Assembly: GCF_900107665.1 (NCBI RefSeq)
Contig: NZ_FNQT01000001.1
Location: 169,742 to 233,741 of the forward strand
Direction: 5' to 3'
Length of the DNA stretch: 64,000 nt
Origin: Haloplanus vescus
Lineage (GTDB): Archaea > Halobacteriota > Halobacteria > Halobacteriales > Haloferacaceae
Shown: positions 39,445 to 48,602 of the stretch, in pieces
Layout of the letters: each line of letters begins with the position of its first letter
How positions within the stretch are numbered: position 1 is the stretch's first letter
Made by a program: the position numbers and the translations under genes
The notes under the pieces: generated by a model
Databases searched by the model: none
What the model was told of the DNA's origin: nothing
Seen by the model: the letters and a program-made list of their open reading frames with translations, nothing else

Positions 39445-40623
39445 CTACATGTCGGGCCAGGCGCTGATGGCCCGCCCCACGGAAGAGACGTCCGCAATCC
39501 AGCGAGCGGCGACGAGCTTTTTCAGCGTCTCGGCGCCGATACCGCCGAAAGTGTTGATGGGGAGAGCGTCGACGCCGTGTGCGACGGCCTCGTCGCCGAC
39601 GGAGACGAGCGTCCCCTTGTCGTCGTGGGTCCACGTCCGGAGTGACTCTCCGCGAACGGCGCGAGCGAGGTTCTCGCCGGCGACTTCCGCCGCCTGCCAC
39701 GCCGCCTGTGCCGTCGGCGGCGCCACCTCGTCCGGTCCTTGGTCGATGAGGGCGGTGTCGCCGATGGCGAAGACTCTCTCGTCGCTCGTCTGGAAGTCGC
39801 GGTCGGCGTAGACACGATGGCTCCGGTCGTCCTTGTCGACGTCTGCGTCCGCGAGTTCGTCCTGTCCCGTGATGCCGCCGGTCCAGAGGAACACGTCGTA
39901 GTCGAGTTCGGTCGGGTCCTCCTCCTCGCCGCCGCCGACGTAGATGGTGTCGTCGTCGACGCTGGAGACGAACTCACCGCACATAATCTCGACGTCGGCC
40001 GCTTCGAGGCGCTTGCGGAGCGCACCCTGGAGTTCGGTGTCCATTCCCGGCAGCACTTCGTCCAGCCCTTCGACGAGCGTCACGTCGATGGGTGCGCGGT
40101 GTTCGTCGCGGTAAGCGGCGATTTCACCGGCCGACTGGATGCCCGAGAGGCCGGCGCCGCCGACGACGACCTGTGCGGGATCGGAGCGAGTGGCGTCGGC
40201 CGCGGCGTCGGCCACGTCGCTGTGAATCTGTCGGGCGTCGTCGAGGCTCTTGAGCGTGTGCGCGTGCGTCTCAAGCCCTTCGATGCCGTAAAACGCCGTC
40301 TGACTCCCGAGCGCCACGAGGAGGTAGTCGTAGTCGACGGGGTCGCCGTCCTCGCAGCGGACGGTCTGTTCGTCGACGTCGACGCCCGTAACACGGCCCT
40401 GTCGGAACGTCGTCTCCGGCGACTTGATGTCCTCGACCGGGATGGTGATTTTCGAGGCGACGCTCGTGTCGCGTATGACACGGTGGGACTCGTGGAGGAC
40501 GAGATGGTAATCGTGTTCGGATATCCACGTCAGTTCGGCACTCCCGTCGTTCGCCTTCTGAAACTGTTTTACTGCACCGGCACCTGCGTAACCAGCTCCG
40601 AGAACAACGACTTGAGTAGTCAT
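39445..40623 (-). CDS. ndh: Type II NADH dehydrogenase-like FAD oxidoreductase
   Basis: Membrane-associated flavoprotein family of 392 residues that passes NADH electrons to menaquinone without pumping protons. Two Rossmann motifs are visible: VVVLGAGYAGAGAVKQF at the N-terminus (FAD) and VVVGGAGLSGIQSAGEIA near 155 (NADH). YDYLLVALGSQTAFYG near 100 and VFAIGDTALI near 285 complete the FAD site. LHESHRVIRD near 44 and TAQAAWQAAEVAGENLARAVRG near 305 are NDH-2 features. A sulfide:quinone reductase role is unlikely because the conserved Cys pair is absent. Transcribed alone. Confidence 0.85.
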   Translation of the reverse strand: MTTQVVVLGAGYAGAGAVKQFQKANDGSAELTWISEHDYHLVLHESHRVIRDTSVASKITIPVEDIKSPETTFRQGRVTGVDVDEQTVRCEDGDPVDYDYLLVALGSQTAFYGIEGLETHAHTLKSLDDARQIHSDVADAAADATRSDPAQVVVGGAGLSGIQSAGEIAAYRDEHRAPIDVTLVEGLDEVLPGMDTELQGALRKRLEAADVEIMCGEFVSSVDDDTIYVGGGEEEDPTELDYDVFLWTGGITGQDELADADVDKDDRSHRVYADRDFQTSDERVFAIGDTALIDQGPDEVAPPTAQAAWQAAEVAGENLARAVRGESLRTWTHDDKGTLVSVGDEAVAHGVDALPINTFGGIGAETLKKLVAARWIADVSSVGRAISAWPDM

Positions 40624-40738
40624 ACCACACGGTCGTCGATGGATCGTTATAGACGTGTTGCATCAGCCGCGAGAGCGCCTCAAACGCCCGTTTGTCGATA
40701 ATGGGTGTCGACGTACGTCGATTAGTTACGACAATTGG

Positions 40739-41545
40739 TTACATCGAGAGGTCGGCGTGCCAACTGTTGGCTCCCTCGGCGTCCCGTCGCTCGTCCATCC
40801 GGTGGAGCAACGCCGCGGCGAGACTCCCCACCTCGACGGCGCGTCCCTCGCCCTCAGTGCGGAACTCGCCGGTGGTGCGGTTCGCGAAGACGGTACAGAC
40901 CGCGCCCGCCCGGCGTCCGTAGACGTTCGCGAGCGTGAGAATCGAACTCGCCTCCATCTCGACGTTTTTCACGTTCACGTCGCGGAGTTCGTCGAGGAGC
41001 GACTCGGTGCCCGCGGCCTCGAACCCGTCGACGCCGGGGCGGGCTTGGCCCGCGTAGAAGCTGTCGGTGCTCATCGTCACGCCGCAGTGGTAGTCGTAGC
41101 CGAGGCGTTCGGCGGCGGCGACGAGTGCCGAGACGACGGCGTGGTCGGCGACGGCGGGGTAGTCGCTGCGGACGTACTCCTCGCTTGTCCCCTCGCCTCT
41201 GACGGCGCCGGTGGTGATGACCAAGTCACCCACGTCGATATCGGGTTGGATGGCCCCGCACGACCCGACGCGGATGAACGTCTCCGTGCCGACGCGGGCG
41301 AGTTCCTCGACGGCAATGGCCGCCGACGGACTCCCGATGCCCGTCGAGGTGACCGAGACGGGCGCACCCTCGTACCGACCCGTCGCCGTGCGATACTCGC
41401 GGTGTTCGGCGACGACCGACGACTCCGCCCAGCGCTCGGTGGTGACGTCGACACGCTCCGGGTCGCCGGGGAGCAAGACGGTGTCGGCGACTTCGCCCGG
41501 GGCGACTTCGAGGTGGTACTGTCGGTCCGCCGCGTCGTCGGACAT
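40739..41545 (-). CDS. udp: Uridine phosphorylase family nucleoside phosphorylase
   Basis: Phosphorolysis of nucleosides to base and ribose-1-phosphate; 268 residues of the PNP/UDP family. It has LLPGDPERVDV near 24 (phosphate site), TGIGSPSAAIAVEEL near 69, IRVGSCGAIQPDIDVGDLVI near 91 and the nucleoside site NVEMEASSILTLANVYG near 205. The ATG at 41545 gives the typical N-terminus. The upstream zinc-ribbon gene and cdd are on the same strand, which fits pyrimidine nucleoside salvage with cytidine deaminase feeding uridine to this enzyme. Confidence 0.88.
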   Translation of the reverse strand: MSDDAADRQYHLEVAPGEVADTVLLPGDPERVDVTTERWAESSVVAEHREYRTATGRYEGAPVSVTSTGIGSPSAAIAVEELARVGTETFIRVGSCGAIQPDIDVGDLVITTGAVRGEGTSEEYVRSDYPAVADHAVVSALVAAAERLGYDYHCGVTMSTDSFYAGQARPGVDGFEAAGTESLLDELRDVNVKNVEMEASSILTLANVYGRRAGAVCTVFANRTTGEFRTEGEGRAVEVGSLAAALLHRMDERRDAEGANSWHADLSM

Positions 41546-41583
41546 AGGTCGCCCTACAGCGGGGACCGTGAAATATCGCCCGT

Positions 41584-41718
41584 CTATCGGTACTCCGCCG
41601 CCACCCAACTGCAGGCCGAACAGGTGTGAATCCCGTGGACGTTCAGCACGTCGCTCTCACAGGTCGGACACGCCACACAGGGGGGAGACGCCGCCGTGGA
41701 TTGGAACGGGAATGTCAT
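41584..41718 (-). CDS. 44-residue zinc-ribbon microprotein between cdd and udp
   Basis: The minus strand encodes a 44-residue protein from the ATG at 41718 to a TAG at 41584-41586. Two knuckles, CPTC (residues 17-20) and CSAC (33-36), flank a predicted hairpin (ESDVLNVHGIHT), a classic zinc ribbon. An additional Cys14 makes the first part CVACPTC. A TATA-like AAATTTTTG lies about 30 bases upstream (41748-41756). It sits 38 bases before udp and 86 bases after cdd on the same strand. Haloarchaea are known to have many such tiny zinc-finger proteins; the function of this one is unknown. Confidence 0.75.
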   Translation of the reverse strand: MTFPFQSTAASPPCVACPTCESDVLNVHGIHTCSACSWVAAEYR

Positions 41719-41804
41719 CGACGGGTAGAAAATATTATCGAATCAACAAAAATTTTGCTGCCGTCCGCTCCATCTATATGGTGGTATTGAGCGCTGGCAA
41801 TCCG

Positions 41805-42215
41805 TTATTCGTCCGTTCGACGCGCCGCGTCGAGCGTCTCCGGTCCCATGGTGTTGGGTAACAGTTCACCAAGCGTGTACTCTGTCGTCTCGTCGCCCTC
41901 GTCACAGACGATGGGAAGGTCGTCGTCACAGAACTCCGCGAGCGTCTGCCGGCACATGCCACAGGGGGTGATGCCGTCGCGAGCGCCGGAGGTGACGGCG
42001 AGGCGGTCGAACGTTCGGTGGCCGCGCTTGACCGCCTCCGCGATGGCGACTTCTTCGGCGTGGAGGCTGTTGCTGAAGTTGGCGTTCTCGATGTTACAGC
42101 CGGTGAAGACGGTGCCGTCGGCGGTGCGGAGCGCGGCGCCGACCGTGTACTCGGAGTACGGCACGTACGCGGCGTCGAGCGCCGCTCTGGCGCGTTCGAT
42201 GAGGTCGTCGGTCAC
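41805..42215 (-). CDS. cdd: Cytidine deaminase
   Basis: Zinc enzyme of 136 residues, the homotetrameric short type, that deaminates cytidine and deoxycytidine to uridine forms. It has YVPYSEYTVGAAL near 17, CNIENANFSNSLHAEEVAIAEA near 40-60 with the His zinc ligand and catalytic Glu in HAEE, and PCGMCRQTLAEF near 85 with the two zinc Cys residues. Short-type enzymes often have Cys where this has His, an accepted variation. It leads the minus-strand salvage group with the zinc ribbon and udp. Confidence 0.94.
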   Translation of the reverse strand: MTDDLIERARAALDAAYVPYSEYTVGAALRTADGTVFTGCNIENANFSNSLHAEEVAIAEAVKRGHRTFDRLAVTSGARDGITPCGMCRQTLAEFCDDDLPIVCDEGDETTEYTLGELLPNTMGPETLDAARRTDE

Positions 42216-42303
42216 GCTCGGGGCCTACGGCCCATCGGGTCATATAGTTCCGCCCGACGCCGTGACCCGAGGGGCTTTTGGTCGCTCCCGTTCCAGACGT
42301 AGT

Positions 42304-42510
42304 ATGGCACTCTCGCAGGACACACCCAACCGGCGGCGGGCACTCCTCGCGGTGACACCGTTCCTGTTGCTCGGCCTCGCAGACGTGCTCCTCTTGCTGG
42401 TTTGGGGTATCGAGCCACTCTGGGCGTTCGCCATCCTGCCGCCTATCCTCTTCAGTACGGTGCTGGCGTGGCTCGCGTTCAGCACCGACTTCCTCGACGA
42501 CCGGACTTAG
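42304..42510 (+). CDS. Small two-span membrane protein
   Basis: Protein of 68 residues with two hydrophobic helices (about 14-34, ALLAVTPFLLLGLADVLLLLV, and 41-60, FAILPPILFSTVLAWLAF) joined by a short loop (WGIEPLW). Its C-terminus is acidic (DFLDDRT). The layout resembles small DUF3311-type proteins that precede sodium:solute symporters, but no symporter follows. Instead the gene overlaps the convergent GNAT gene by 4 bases. Function unknown. Confidence 0.65.
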   Translation: MALSQDTPNRRRALLAVTPFLLLGLADVLLLLVWGIEPLWAFAILPPILFSTVLAWLAFSTDFLDDRT

Positions 42511-43088
42511 CGCCCGGTATCGTACTTGTAGGTCGCGCTGTCGGGGTCGATGCCGAAATCTTCTGCGTCCTCGACTTGGTCGTCCGTCTCGTCGTGCGGT
42601 GACGCGTTCTTGAACATCTCGCGGAACCGGTCCGGCATAGCGAATTCGTCGACGCCGACGCTCGTCGCGACGGCGTCCGGTTGGACTGTCTCTCGCTTGG
42701 TCGCCAAGCGCTCACGAATCTTCGCCGGGAGCGCGCTGGATTCGACCGGTTCGAAGCCGAACTGGCCCAGATACTCCGGCTGGTCGGTCAGCGAGTACAC
42801 TGTCTCGAACTCCTCGGCGCGCGCGGTGTCGACCAGTCGTTCGACGACGTGTGCGCCGACGCCCTGCCCGCGCCACGCGGGGAGGACGCCGATGCCGGTG
42901 AGTTCGCAGTAGTCGCCTTCGTCGGTCTTGTGGACGCGAATCCGACCGAAGCCTGCCCGGTCGTTCGACTCCTCATCGACTGCGATGACGTAGTCCCGGG
43001 ACCGGAAGGCGGCGTCGTCCAGCGCCATCTCCTCGATGTGGTCGAGCAACCAGGCCTCGTCTCGGTTCTTGGCGTCCCGGACGTACAT
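42507..43088 (-). CDS. GNAT-family N-acetyltransferase
   Basis: Protein of 193 residues. The acetyl-CoA binding motif A reads VLPAWRGQGVGAHVVERLVDTA near 75-95, preceded by strand 4 (YCELTGIGV). It is followed by the YLGQFGFEPV motif typical of small-molecule or peptide acetyltransferases near 118. An extra 50 acidic residues at the C-terminus (ASPHDETDDQVEDAEDF) are not part of the fold. Substrate unknown. Confidence 0.85.
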   Translation of the reverse strand: MYVRDAKNRDEAWLLDHIEEMALDDAAFRSRDYVIAVDEESNDRAGFGRIRVHKTDEGDYCELTGIGVLPAWRGQGVGAHVVERLVDTARAEEFETVYSLTDQPEYLGQFGFEPVESSALPAKIRERLATKRETVQPDAVATSVGVDEFAMPDRFREMFKNASPHDETDDQVEDAEDFGIDPDSATYKYDTGR

Positions 43089-43178
43089 GCACCGACGTAG
43101 AGAACGCGGCGTGAAAAGGATTTGCGGGCCCTCGTCGTCGGCGTGTCGCCGCCGGCCGACGACACGCCAGCCTCCCGC

Positions 43179-44579
43179 TCAGTACGGGAGGAAGTACAGA
43201 CCGAGCGCGAACACCGGCAACAGCACGAACATCACGATGATGGTGTAGCCCAGGATGTCGCGCGCTCGAATCTTCGTCAGCCCGAGGAGTGGAATCGCCC
43301 AGAACGGCTGGAACATGTTCGTCCACATGTCGCCAACGCCGTAGGCGACGATGGCCTTCCCCGGCGGGACGCCGAGTTCGACGGCTGCGCTCCCGACGAC
43401 GCCGCCGATGATACCCCACTCGCCCCCACCGCTCGGGACGAACAGGTTCATGACACCACCGAGGAGCCACGCGACGACCGGGAACGTCTGCGGCGTCGCC
43501 ACCGCGAGCAGCCCCTCCGCTATCAGGTCGGACAGCCCCGAATTACTGATGATGCCGAGAATGCCCGCGTAGAAGGGGAACTGCAGGATGATGCCCGCAG
43601 CGCCCTCCGTGGCGTCGCGAATCGTCTCCATGTACGCCGCGGGCGTCTTGTGCAAGAACAGGCCCAGCGCGATGAACGTGAAGTTGAACACGTTGAGGTC
43701 GAGGGCTTCGCCGATGCCGCCAGCGGTGACGAAGTACTGGATGACGTACACCATCATGCCGGTGCCGATGAGGTACGCGATGGCTCGGCTGTCGTTGATG
43801 CGGTCGGCGGGCGACCGAGACACCTCGGCCTGCGTCGCGCGCGTGTTGTCGTCGTCGATTGCCTCGTCCATCGACTCGCCTTTGAGCAGGCTGGGTGCGT
43901 ACTCGTCGATGCCCGTCGCGTCCTCCTCCTCCGGCGCGAGGAAGGCGAGGACGGGAATCACCGTCAGGAACACGAGGACGGCGATGCCGAACGCGTAGAC
44001 GGTGAAGACGCTCTCGTTCAGCGGGACGATGCCGATGGTGTCGACGAAGGGATGGCCCTCCGTCGCGGAGAGCAGTCCGGCGCTCGTCGACGGCCCGACG
44101 TGCCAGATGGTCTGACTCGTGTAACCGGCCGCACACAGAATCGGGTAGTGGAACGTCTTCCCACGTTCGTGGCCCGCCCGCGCCACGAAGATGGCGAAGA
44201 TGGCCCCGACGATGAGGCCGATGCCCCAGTGGAAGTACCCGAACAGGAGCGAGACGGCAGCGACCAGCGCCGCCGCCTGCGTGTTCGTGTCTGGCACCGA
44301 TGCGAGACGGTTTAGATAGCTACTCACGAAGTCGGAGTCGGCGACGGCGTACCCCGTGACCAGAATCAGCACCATCTGCATCGCGAAGGTCAGGAGGCTC
44401 CAGAACCCGTCGTACCAGTTCTGGATGTTCTGATACGGTCCGTCCGGCGTGAACACTATCGCGGCTACGTACGCGATGAGCGTCAGAATGACGGCGAACA
44501 GGAACGGACTCGGAACCCAGCGTTCCGACCAGTCCGCCATCGTCCGCCCGAACGATTGGACTCGCTCTCTGGCTGACAT
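43179..44579 (-). CDS. atoE: Short-chain fatty acid transporter (AtoE family)
   Basis: Integral membrane protein of 466 residues with about 11 hydrophobic segments. Family blocks include PSPFLFAVILTLIAYVAAIVF at the N-terminus, FGYFHWGIGLIVGAIFA near 112, and VPSGGGEWGIIGGVVG near 375, the best-known signature, plus WTNMFQPFWAIPLLG near 420. AtoE-type carriers import acetoacetate, butyrate and related acids. The adjacent partial acyl-CoA synthetase (next upstream on this strand) and the propionate genes elsewhere make an organic-acid role sensible, but the cargo is inferred. Confidence 0.9.
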   Translation of the reverse strand: MSARERVQSFGRTMADWSERWVPSPFLFAVILTLIAYVAAIVFTPDGPYQNIQNWYDGFWSLLTFAMQMVLILVTGYAVADSDFVSSYLNRLASVPDTNTQAAALVAAVSLLFGYFHWGIGLIVGAIFAIFVARAGHERGKTFHYPILCAAGYTSQTIWHVGPSTSAGLLSATEGHPFVDTIGIVPLNESVFTVYAFGIAVLVFLTVIPVLAFLAPEEEDATGIDEYAPSLLKGESMDEAIDDDNTRATQAEVSRSPADRINDSRAIAYLIGTGMMVYVIQYFVTAGGIGEALDLNVFNFTFIALGLFLHKTPAAYMETIRDATEGAAGIILQFPFYAGILGIISNSGLSDLIAEGLLAVATPQTFPVVAWLLGGVMNLFVPSGGGEWGIIGGVVGSAAVELGVPPGKAIVAYGVGDMWTNMFQPFWAIPLLGLTKIRARDILGYTIIVMFVLLPVFALGLYFLPY

Positions 44580-44645
44580 ACCTGTTCACACACCACATCA
44601 TTATCCGTCATAAACCTATGCCCGGTTCGAGGTTAACGAGACGCC

Positions 44646-45329
44646 TCAGGCGCCGAACGAAATATCAGAAAGATTAACTGTAGCGACCGGGTCGTCGGCG
44701 ACGACCACGTCCGCGTCCGCGTCGCCGACGACGACTGTCCCGCCGGCGACGAGTGGGGCGACGACGCCGGCGACGACTGCCCGCGGGTCGGCAAGCGACG
44801 CCCGCAGCGCCACCGCCGTCTCGGCATCGATGCCCGCTCGCTCGACGACGCGATTCGCCGCCGTCAGGACGTCGCGGTGCGTGAGCGACGCTCCATCGTC
44901 CGCCAGCACGGCTTCGTCCGCCGACCGCTCGCCCGGCGGGGCGACGGGGTTCTCGCTCCAGACGACGCGCTCCCAGTACGTCACGCTCGGGTCGTCGGGT
45001 GCGTCGCCGTAGACGACGCGCTTTCGACTGGGCCGGTCGGCCACCGCCTCGTCGACGGGCGTGAGGACGACGCGAGCCTCGGCGTCGGTGTCGAAGGTCA
45101 CGCACGCGCCGAGACACGCGGCGCCGAACAGCGTCGTCAACACGGGGAGCGACGCGTCGGGCGCGAGTGCGACCCGCGACCCCGCGTGGACGCCGAGGTG
45201 GCTGAGGGCGTGGCCTGCCTTCCACGCCGTCGTACAGAAGTCGCTGTAGCTGTCGGGCCGCCCGTCGAGACGAAGCGCTGTGCGGTCGGACCGGCGCTCG
45301 CGGCCGACCACGTCGCCGAGGACGCGCAT
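44646..45329 (-). CDS. Half-length AMP-binding (acyl-CoA synthetase-like) protein
   Basis: Protein of 227 residues resembling only the N-terminal part of an AMP-forming acyl-CoA synthetase: LRLDGRPDSYSDFCTTAWKAGHALSHLGVHAGSRVALAPDAS near the start and LGACVTFD near 78. The P-loop (SGTTGxPK), the adenylate-binding TGE-like motif and the C-terminal catalytic Lys are absent. The last 90 residues drift to a repeat-like segment that again mimics a synthetase start (ADEAVLADDGASLTHRDVLTAANRVVE). It cannot be a normal ligase. The ATG follows the dnaJ stop codon with no spacer, so it is probably co-expressed with the chaperones. It may be a decayed paralogue or a conserved non-enzymatic protein. Confidence 0.65.
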   Translation of the reverse strand: MRVLGDVVGRERRSDRTALRLDGRPDSYSDFCTTAWKAGHALSHLGVHAGSRVALAPDASLPVLTTLFGAACLGACVTFDTDAEARVVLTPVDEAVADRPSRKRVVYGDAPDDPSVTYWERVVWSENPVAPPGERSADEAVLADDGASLTHRDVLTAANRVVERAGIDAETAVALRASLADPRAVVAGVVAPLVAGGTVVVGDADADVVVADDPVATVNLSDISFGA

Positions 45330-46481
45330 CTAGAAGCTGCTCTTGATGCGCTCGAAGAAACCCTCGTTCACGTCGACTTCCTCGCCGCCAGCTTCGGCGA
45401 ACTGCTCGAGGGCCTCGCGCTGTTCGGCGTTCAGGCTGTCGGGCGTCACGACCTGCACCTGCACGTAGAGGTCGCCGCGGCCGCGGCGGCGGAGTCGCGG
45501 CATGCCCTTGTCCTTGAGTCGGAAGGTTTCGCCGCTCTGGGTTCCCGCGGGCACGTCCATCTCGACGGTGCCGTCGAGCGTCGACACCTCGACGGTGTCG
45601 CCAAAGGTCGCCTGCGGAAACGAGATAGGGTACTGGTGGTGGAGGTCGTCGCCCTCGCGGTCGAAGTCCGGGTGGTCGGCGACCGACACCTCGATGAGGA
45701 GGTCGCCGTTCGGGCCGCCGTTCGGCCCGGGCGCGCCCTCTCGCTCCATGCGGAGTGACTGTCCGTCGCGGATGCCGGCGGGGATGTCGACCGAGAGCGT
45801 CGACTCCTCGCGCACCTGCCCGTCGCCGCCACAGGTCGAACACGTCTCGCTGTAGAGGGTACCCTCGCCGCCACACCGGCGACACGCGCTCGTCTGTTGC
45901 ACCCGTCCGAGCGGCGTCTGCTGAACCTGCGTGACCTGCCCCTGCCCGTCGCAGTTGGGACACGTCTCGGCGTCGGCGTCGGGCGGGTGGCCGGCGCCGT
46001 CACAGTCGTCACACCGCGTCGGTCGCGTGACGCTGAACTCGCGTTCGACCCCCTCGAACGCCTCCTCCAGGTCCAGCTGGAGCGACGTGCGGAGGTCCTG
46101 TCCCTGTCGGGGTCGGTTACGGTTGCCGCCGCCGGCGCCGCCGCCGAAGAACTGTTCGAAGATGTCGCCGAAGCCACCGCCGCCCCCGCCGCCGAAGGGG
46201 TTGCCACGGGCGCCGCCGCCGGCACCACCGGCGCCGTCGAAGCCGCCGCGCTTCTCGGCCTGTTCGAACCGCTCGTGGCCCATCTGGTCGTACGCCTGCC
46301 GTTTCTCCTCGTCCGTGAGGACCTCCTTCGCCTTCTTGGCCTTCTTGAACTTCTCCTCGGCGTTGGGGTCGTCGCTCACGTCGGGGTGGTATTCGGAGGC
46401 TTTCTCGCGATACGCCTGCTGGATTTCGTCCTCGTCGGCGTCACGAGACACCCCGAGTACGTCGTAAAAGTCCTCTGTCAT
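45330..46481 (-). CDS. dnaJ: Chaperone DnaJ (Hsp40, class A)
   Basis: Co-chaperone of 383 residues that stimulates DnaK and delivers substrates. The J-domain carries YHPDVSDD (HPD loop near 32). A Gly/Phe-rich linker (GGGGGGFGDIFEQFFGG near 95) follows, then four CxxCxG zinc repeats (CDDCDGAG, CPNCDGQG, CRRCGGEG, CSTCGGDG; residues 155-220), then the C-terminal substrate and dimer domains. Full-length type I. It is transcribed after dnaK with a 49-base gap. Confidence 0.96.
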   Translation of the reverse strand: MTEDFYDVLGVSRDADEDEIQQAYREKASEYHPDVSDDPNAEEKFKKAKKAKEVLTDEEKRQAYDQMGHERFEQAEKRGGFDGAGGAGGGARGNPFGGGGGGGFGDIFEQFFGGGAGGGNRNRPRQGQDLRTSLQLDLEEAFEGVEREFSVTRPTRCDDCDGAGHPPDADAETCPNCDGQGQVTQVQQTPLGRVQQTSACRRCGGEGTLYSETCSTCGGDGQVREESTLSVDIPAGIRDGQSLRMEREGAPGPNGGPNGDLLIEVSVADHPDFDREGDDLHHQYPISFPQATFGDTVEVSTLDGTVEMDVPAGTQSGETFRLKDKGMPRLRRRGRGDLYVQVQVVTPDSLNAEQREALEQFAEAGGEEVDVNEGFFERIKSSF

Positions 46482-46530
46482 TTGTGTGGATTACTGTCGC
46501 GACCTATTTGAAAAACGCGGCTCGGCGTCG

Positions 46531-48453
46531 CTAGGCGTCGTCTTCGTCGTCTTTCTCTTCGAAGTCGGCGTCGACGTACTCCTCGCCGCCGGCATCGGGA
46601 CCGCCGGCGCCGCCGGGGCCGGCACCGCCCATACCGCCCATGCCGCCGGCACCGGCGCCTGCGCCGGCACCGCCCGCACCGGCCTGGGCTTGCTGGGCCT
46701 GGTCCTGGTACATCTGCTTGCCGATTTCCTGGAGTTCCTCGGAGAGGGCCTCGGTGGCCGACTGAATCTCCTCGGTGTCGGCGTCGTCGTCTTCGAGGAC
46801 TTCCTCAACGTCGGCGATAGCGTCCTCGATGGTCGCGACGAGGTCCTCGTCGACTTCCTCTTCGTTCTCTTCGAGGAGCGTCTCGGCGCGCTGGATGGCG
46901 CTCTCGGCCTCGTTGCGGGCCTCGATGCGCTCGCGGCGCTCTTGGTCCTCCTCGGCGTGTTTCTCGGCTTCCTCCTGCATCTGCTCGATTTCGTCGTCCG
47001 AGAGGCCGGCGCCGCCCTCGATGGTGATGGACTCGGCGTTGCCGGAGCCCTTGTCCTCGGCTTCGACGTTGACGATGCCGTTCTCGTCGATGTTGAACGA
47101 GACTTCGATCTGGGGCGTTCCGGCGGGCGCGGGCGGGATGCCCGTCAGCTGGAACTCACCGAGCAGTTCGTTCTCCTCGGCGATTTCGCGCTCGCCCTGG
47201 AAGACGCGCACCTGCACCGAGGTCTGGTTGTCCGCGGCGGTGGTGAAGACCTTCGACTCCTCGGTCGGGATGGTGGTGTTCTTGTCGATGAGGCGCTCGA
47301 ACAGGCCACCCTTGACCTCGATACCGAGCGAGAGCGGCGTCACGTCCAGCAGGACGATGTCGTCGACTTCGCCGCCGAGGACGCCACCCTGAATCGCCGC
47401 GCCGAGCGCGACGGCCTCGTCCGGGTTGACGTTCTTCTTCGGCTCCTTGCCGACGAGCTCTTCGACCTTCTCCTGGACCTGCGGCATCCGCGTCGACCCG
47501 CCGACGAGGATGACCTCGTCGATGTCGCCTTTCGAGTAGCCCGCGTCGGAGAGGGCCTGTTCGGTCGGCTCGACGGTCCGCTCCAGCAGGTCACTCGTCA
47601 GCGACTCGAACTTCGCGCGGGTGAGCGACGTTTCGAGGTGGATGGGGCCGCTGTCGGTCGCCGTGATGAACGGCAGGTTGATCTCCGTCTCCTTTCGGCT
47701 GCTCAGTTCGACCTTGGCTTCCTCGGCGGCGTCTTTCAGCCGCTGGAGCGCCTGTCGGTCCTCGCGGAGGTCGACGCCGTGGTCGCTCTCGAACTCCTCG
47801 GCGAGGTGGTCGATGATCGCCTGGTCCCAGTCGTCGCCGCCGAGGTCGTTGTCCCCGTTCGTGGCGACGACTTCGTAGACGCCGCCCCCGAGGTCGAGGA
47901 CCGACACGTCGAACGTGCCGCCCCCGAGGTCGAAGACGAGGACGGTCTGGTCGGACTCGTCGTCGAGGCCGTAGGCCATCGAGGCCGCGGTCGGCTCGTT
48001 GACGATGCGTTCGACCTCGAAGCCGGCGATTTCGCCGGCGTCTTTCGTCGCCTGACGCTGGCGGTCGTTGAAGTACGCCGGGACGGTGATGACGGCCTTC
48101 TCCACGTCGTCGCCGAGGTATTCCTCGGCGTCCCGCTTGATTTTCTGGAGGATCATCGCCGAAATCTGCTCCGGCGTGTAATCCTCGTCGTCGATGTCGA
48201 CGGTGTAGTCGTCCTCACCCATGTGGCGCTTGATGGACTGAATCGTGCGCTCGGGGTTCTGGACGGCCTGGTTTTTCGCCGGTTTACCGACGAGACGCTC
48301 GTCGTCGTCGGTGAACGCGACGACCGAGGGCGTTGTTCGGTCGCCCTCGCCGTTAACGATAATCTCCGGGTCGCCGCCCTCCATCACCGCGAACGCGCTG
48401 TTCGTGGTCCCGAGGTCGATTCCCAGAATTTTGTTACTCGCCATCTTGTCCAT
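46531..48453 (-). CDS. dnaK: Chaperone DnaK (Hsp70)
   Basis: ATP-driven foldase of 640 residues. The actin-like ATPase domain begins [17 protein letters not shown] near 9 and has [20 protein letters not shown] near 118, [13 protein letters not shown] near 150, [17 protein letters not shown] near 172 and [13 protein letters not shown] near 317. The inter-domain linker is [13 protein letters not shown]. The lid is acidic, and the C-terminus is a Gly/Ala-rich stretch followed by [17 protein letters not shown]. The ATG at 48453 is preferred over 48444 because a TATA-like CTTTAACC (minus strand, 48473-48480) is about 27 bases before it. Confidence 0.96.
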   Translation of the reverse strand: MDKMASNKILGIDLGTTNSAFAVMEGGDPEIIVNGEGDRTTPSVVAFTDDDERLVGKPAKNQAVQNPERTIQSIKRHMGEDDYTVDIDDEDYTPEQISAMILQKIKRDAEEYLGDDVEKAVITVPAYFNDRQRQATKDAGEIAGFEVERIVNEPTAASMAYGLDDESDQTVLVFDLGGGTFDVSVLDLGGGVYEVVATNGDNDLGGDDWDQAIIDHLAEEFESDHGVDLREDRQALQRLKDAAEEAKVELSSRKETEINLPFITATDSGPIHLETSLTRAKFESLTSDLLERTVEPTEQALSDAGYSKGDIDEVILVGGSTRMPQVQEKVEELVGKEPKKNVNPDEAVALGAAIQGGVLGGEVDDIVLLDVTPLSLGIEVKGGLFERLIDKNTTIPTEESKVFTTAADNQTSVQVRVFQGEREIAEENELLGEFQLTGIPPAPAGTPQIEVSFNIDENGIVNVEAEDKGSGNAESITIEGGAGLSDDEIEQMQEEAEKHAEEDQERRERIEARNEAESAIQRAETLLEENEEEVDEDLVATIEDAIADVEEVLEDDDADTEEIQSATEALSEELQEIGKQMYQDQAQQAQAGAGGAGAGAGAGGMGGMGGAGPGGAGGPDAGGEEYVDADFEEKDDEDDA

Positions 48454-48472
48454 TGATACCGGCTTTTGTCGG

Positions 48473-48574
48473 TTAAAGGTTACTAGACCGGGTGAGTCCC
48501 CAGTCCCCACCACCCCGCTCACGTCTCCCGATTAGGAATCGTGCGAACGGCTCACATCATATACGTTTATATAG
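48473..48574 (-). promoter_or_regulatory. Two candidate TATA elements for dnaK
   Basis: On the minus strand a proximal CTTTAACC (48473-48480) fits a leaderless dnaK start at 48453. A stronger, very AT-rich TATATAAACGTATATGATG lies at about 48556-48574, roughly 110 bases upstream. The distal one could give a leadered, stress-induced transcript. The element lies downstream of grpE, so dnaK may be transcribed both with and without grpE. Confidence 0.45.
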
Positions 48575-48602
48575 AACTGCAATTCGGCTCGGGGCGTGGT
48601 CG

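Noticed and set aside
46200-46260. GC-rich repeats inside dnaJ as a mobile or regulatory repeat
   Set aside because: They encode the Gly-rich linker of DnaJ and are explained by codon choice.
46560-46690. Repetitive stretch at the dnaK 3' end
   Set aside because: It encodes the Gly/Ala-rich, acidic C-terminal tail normal for Hsp70 proteins.
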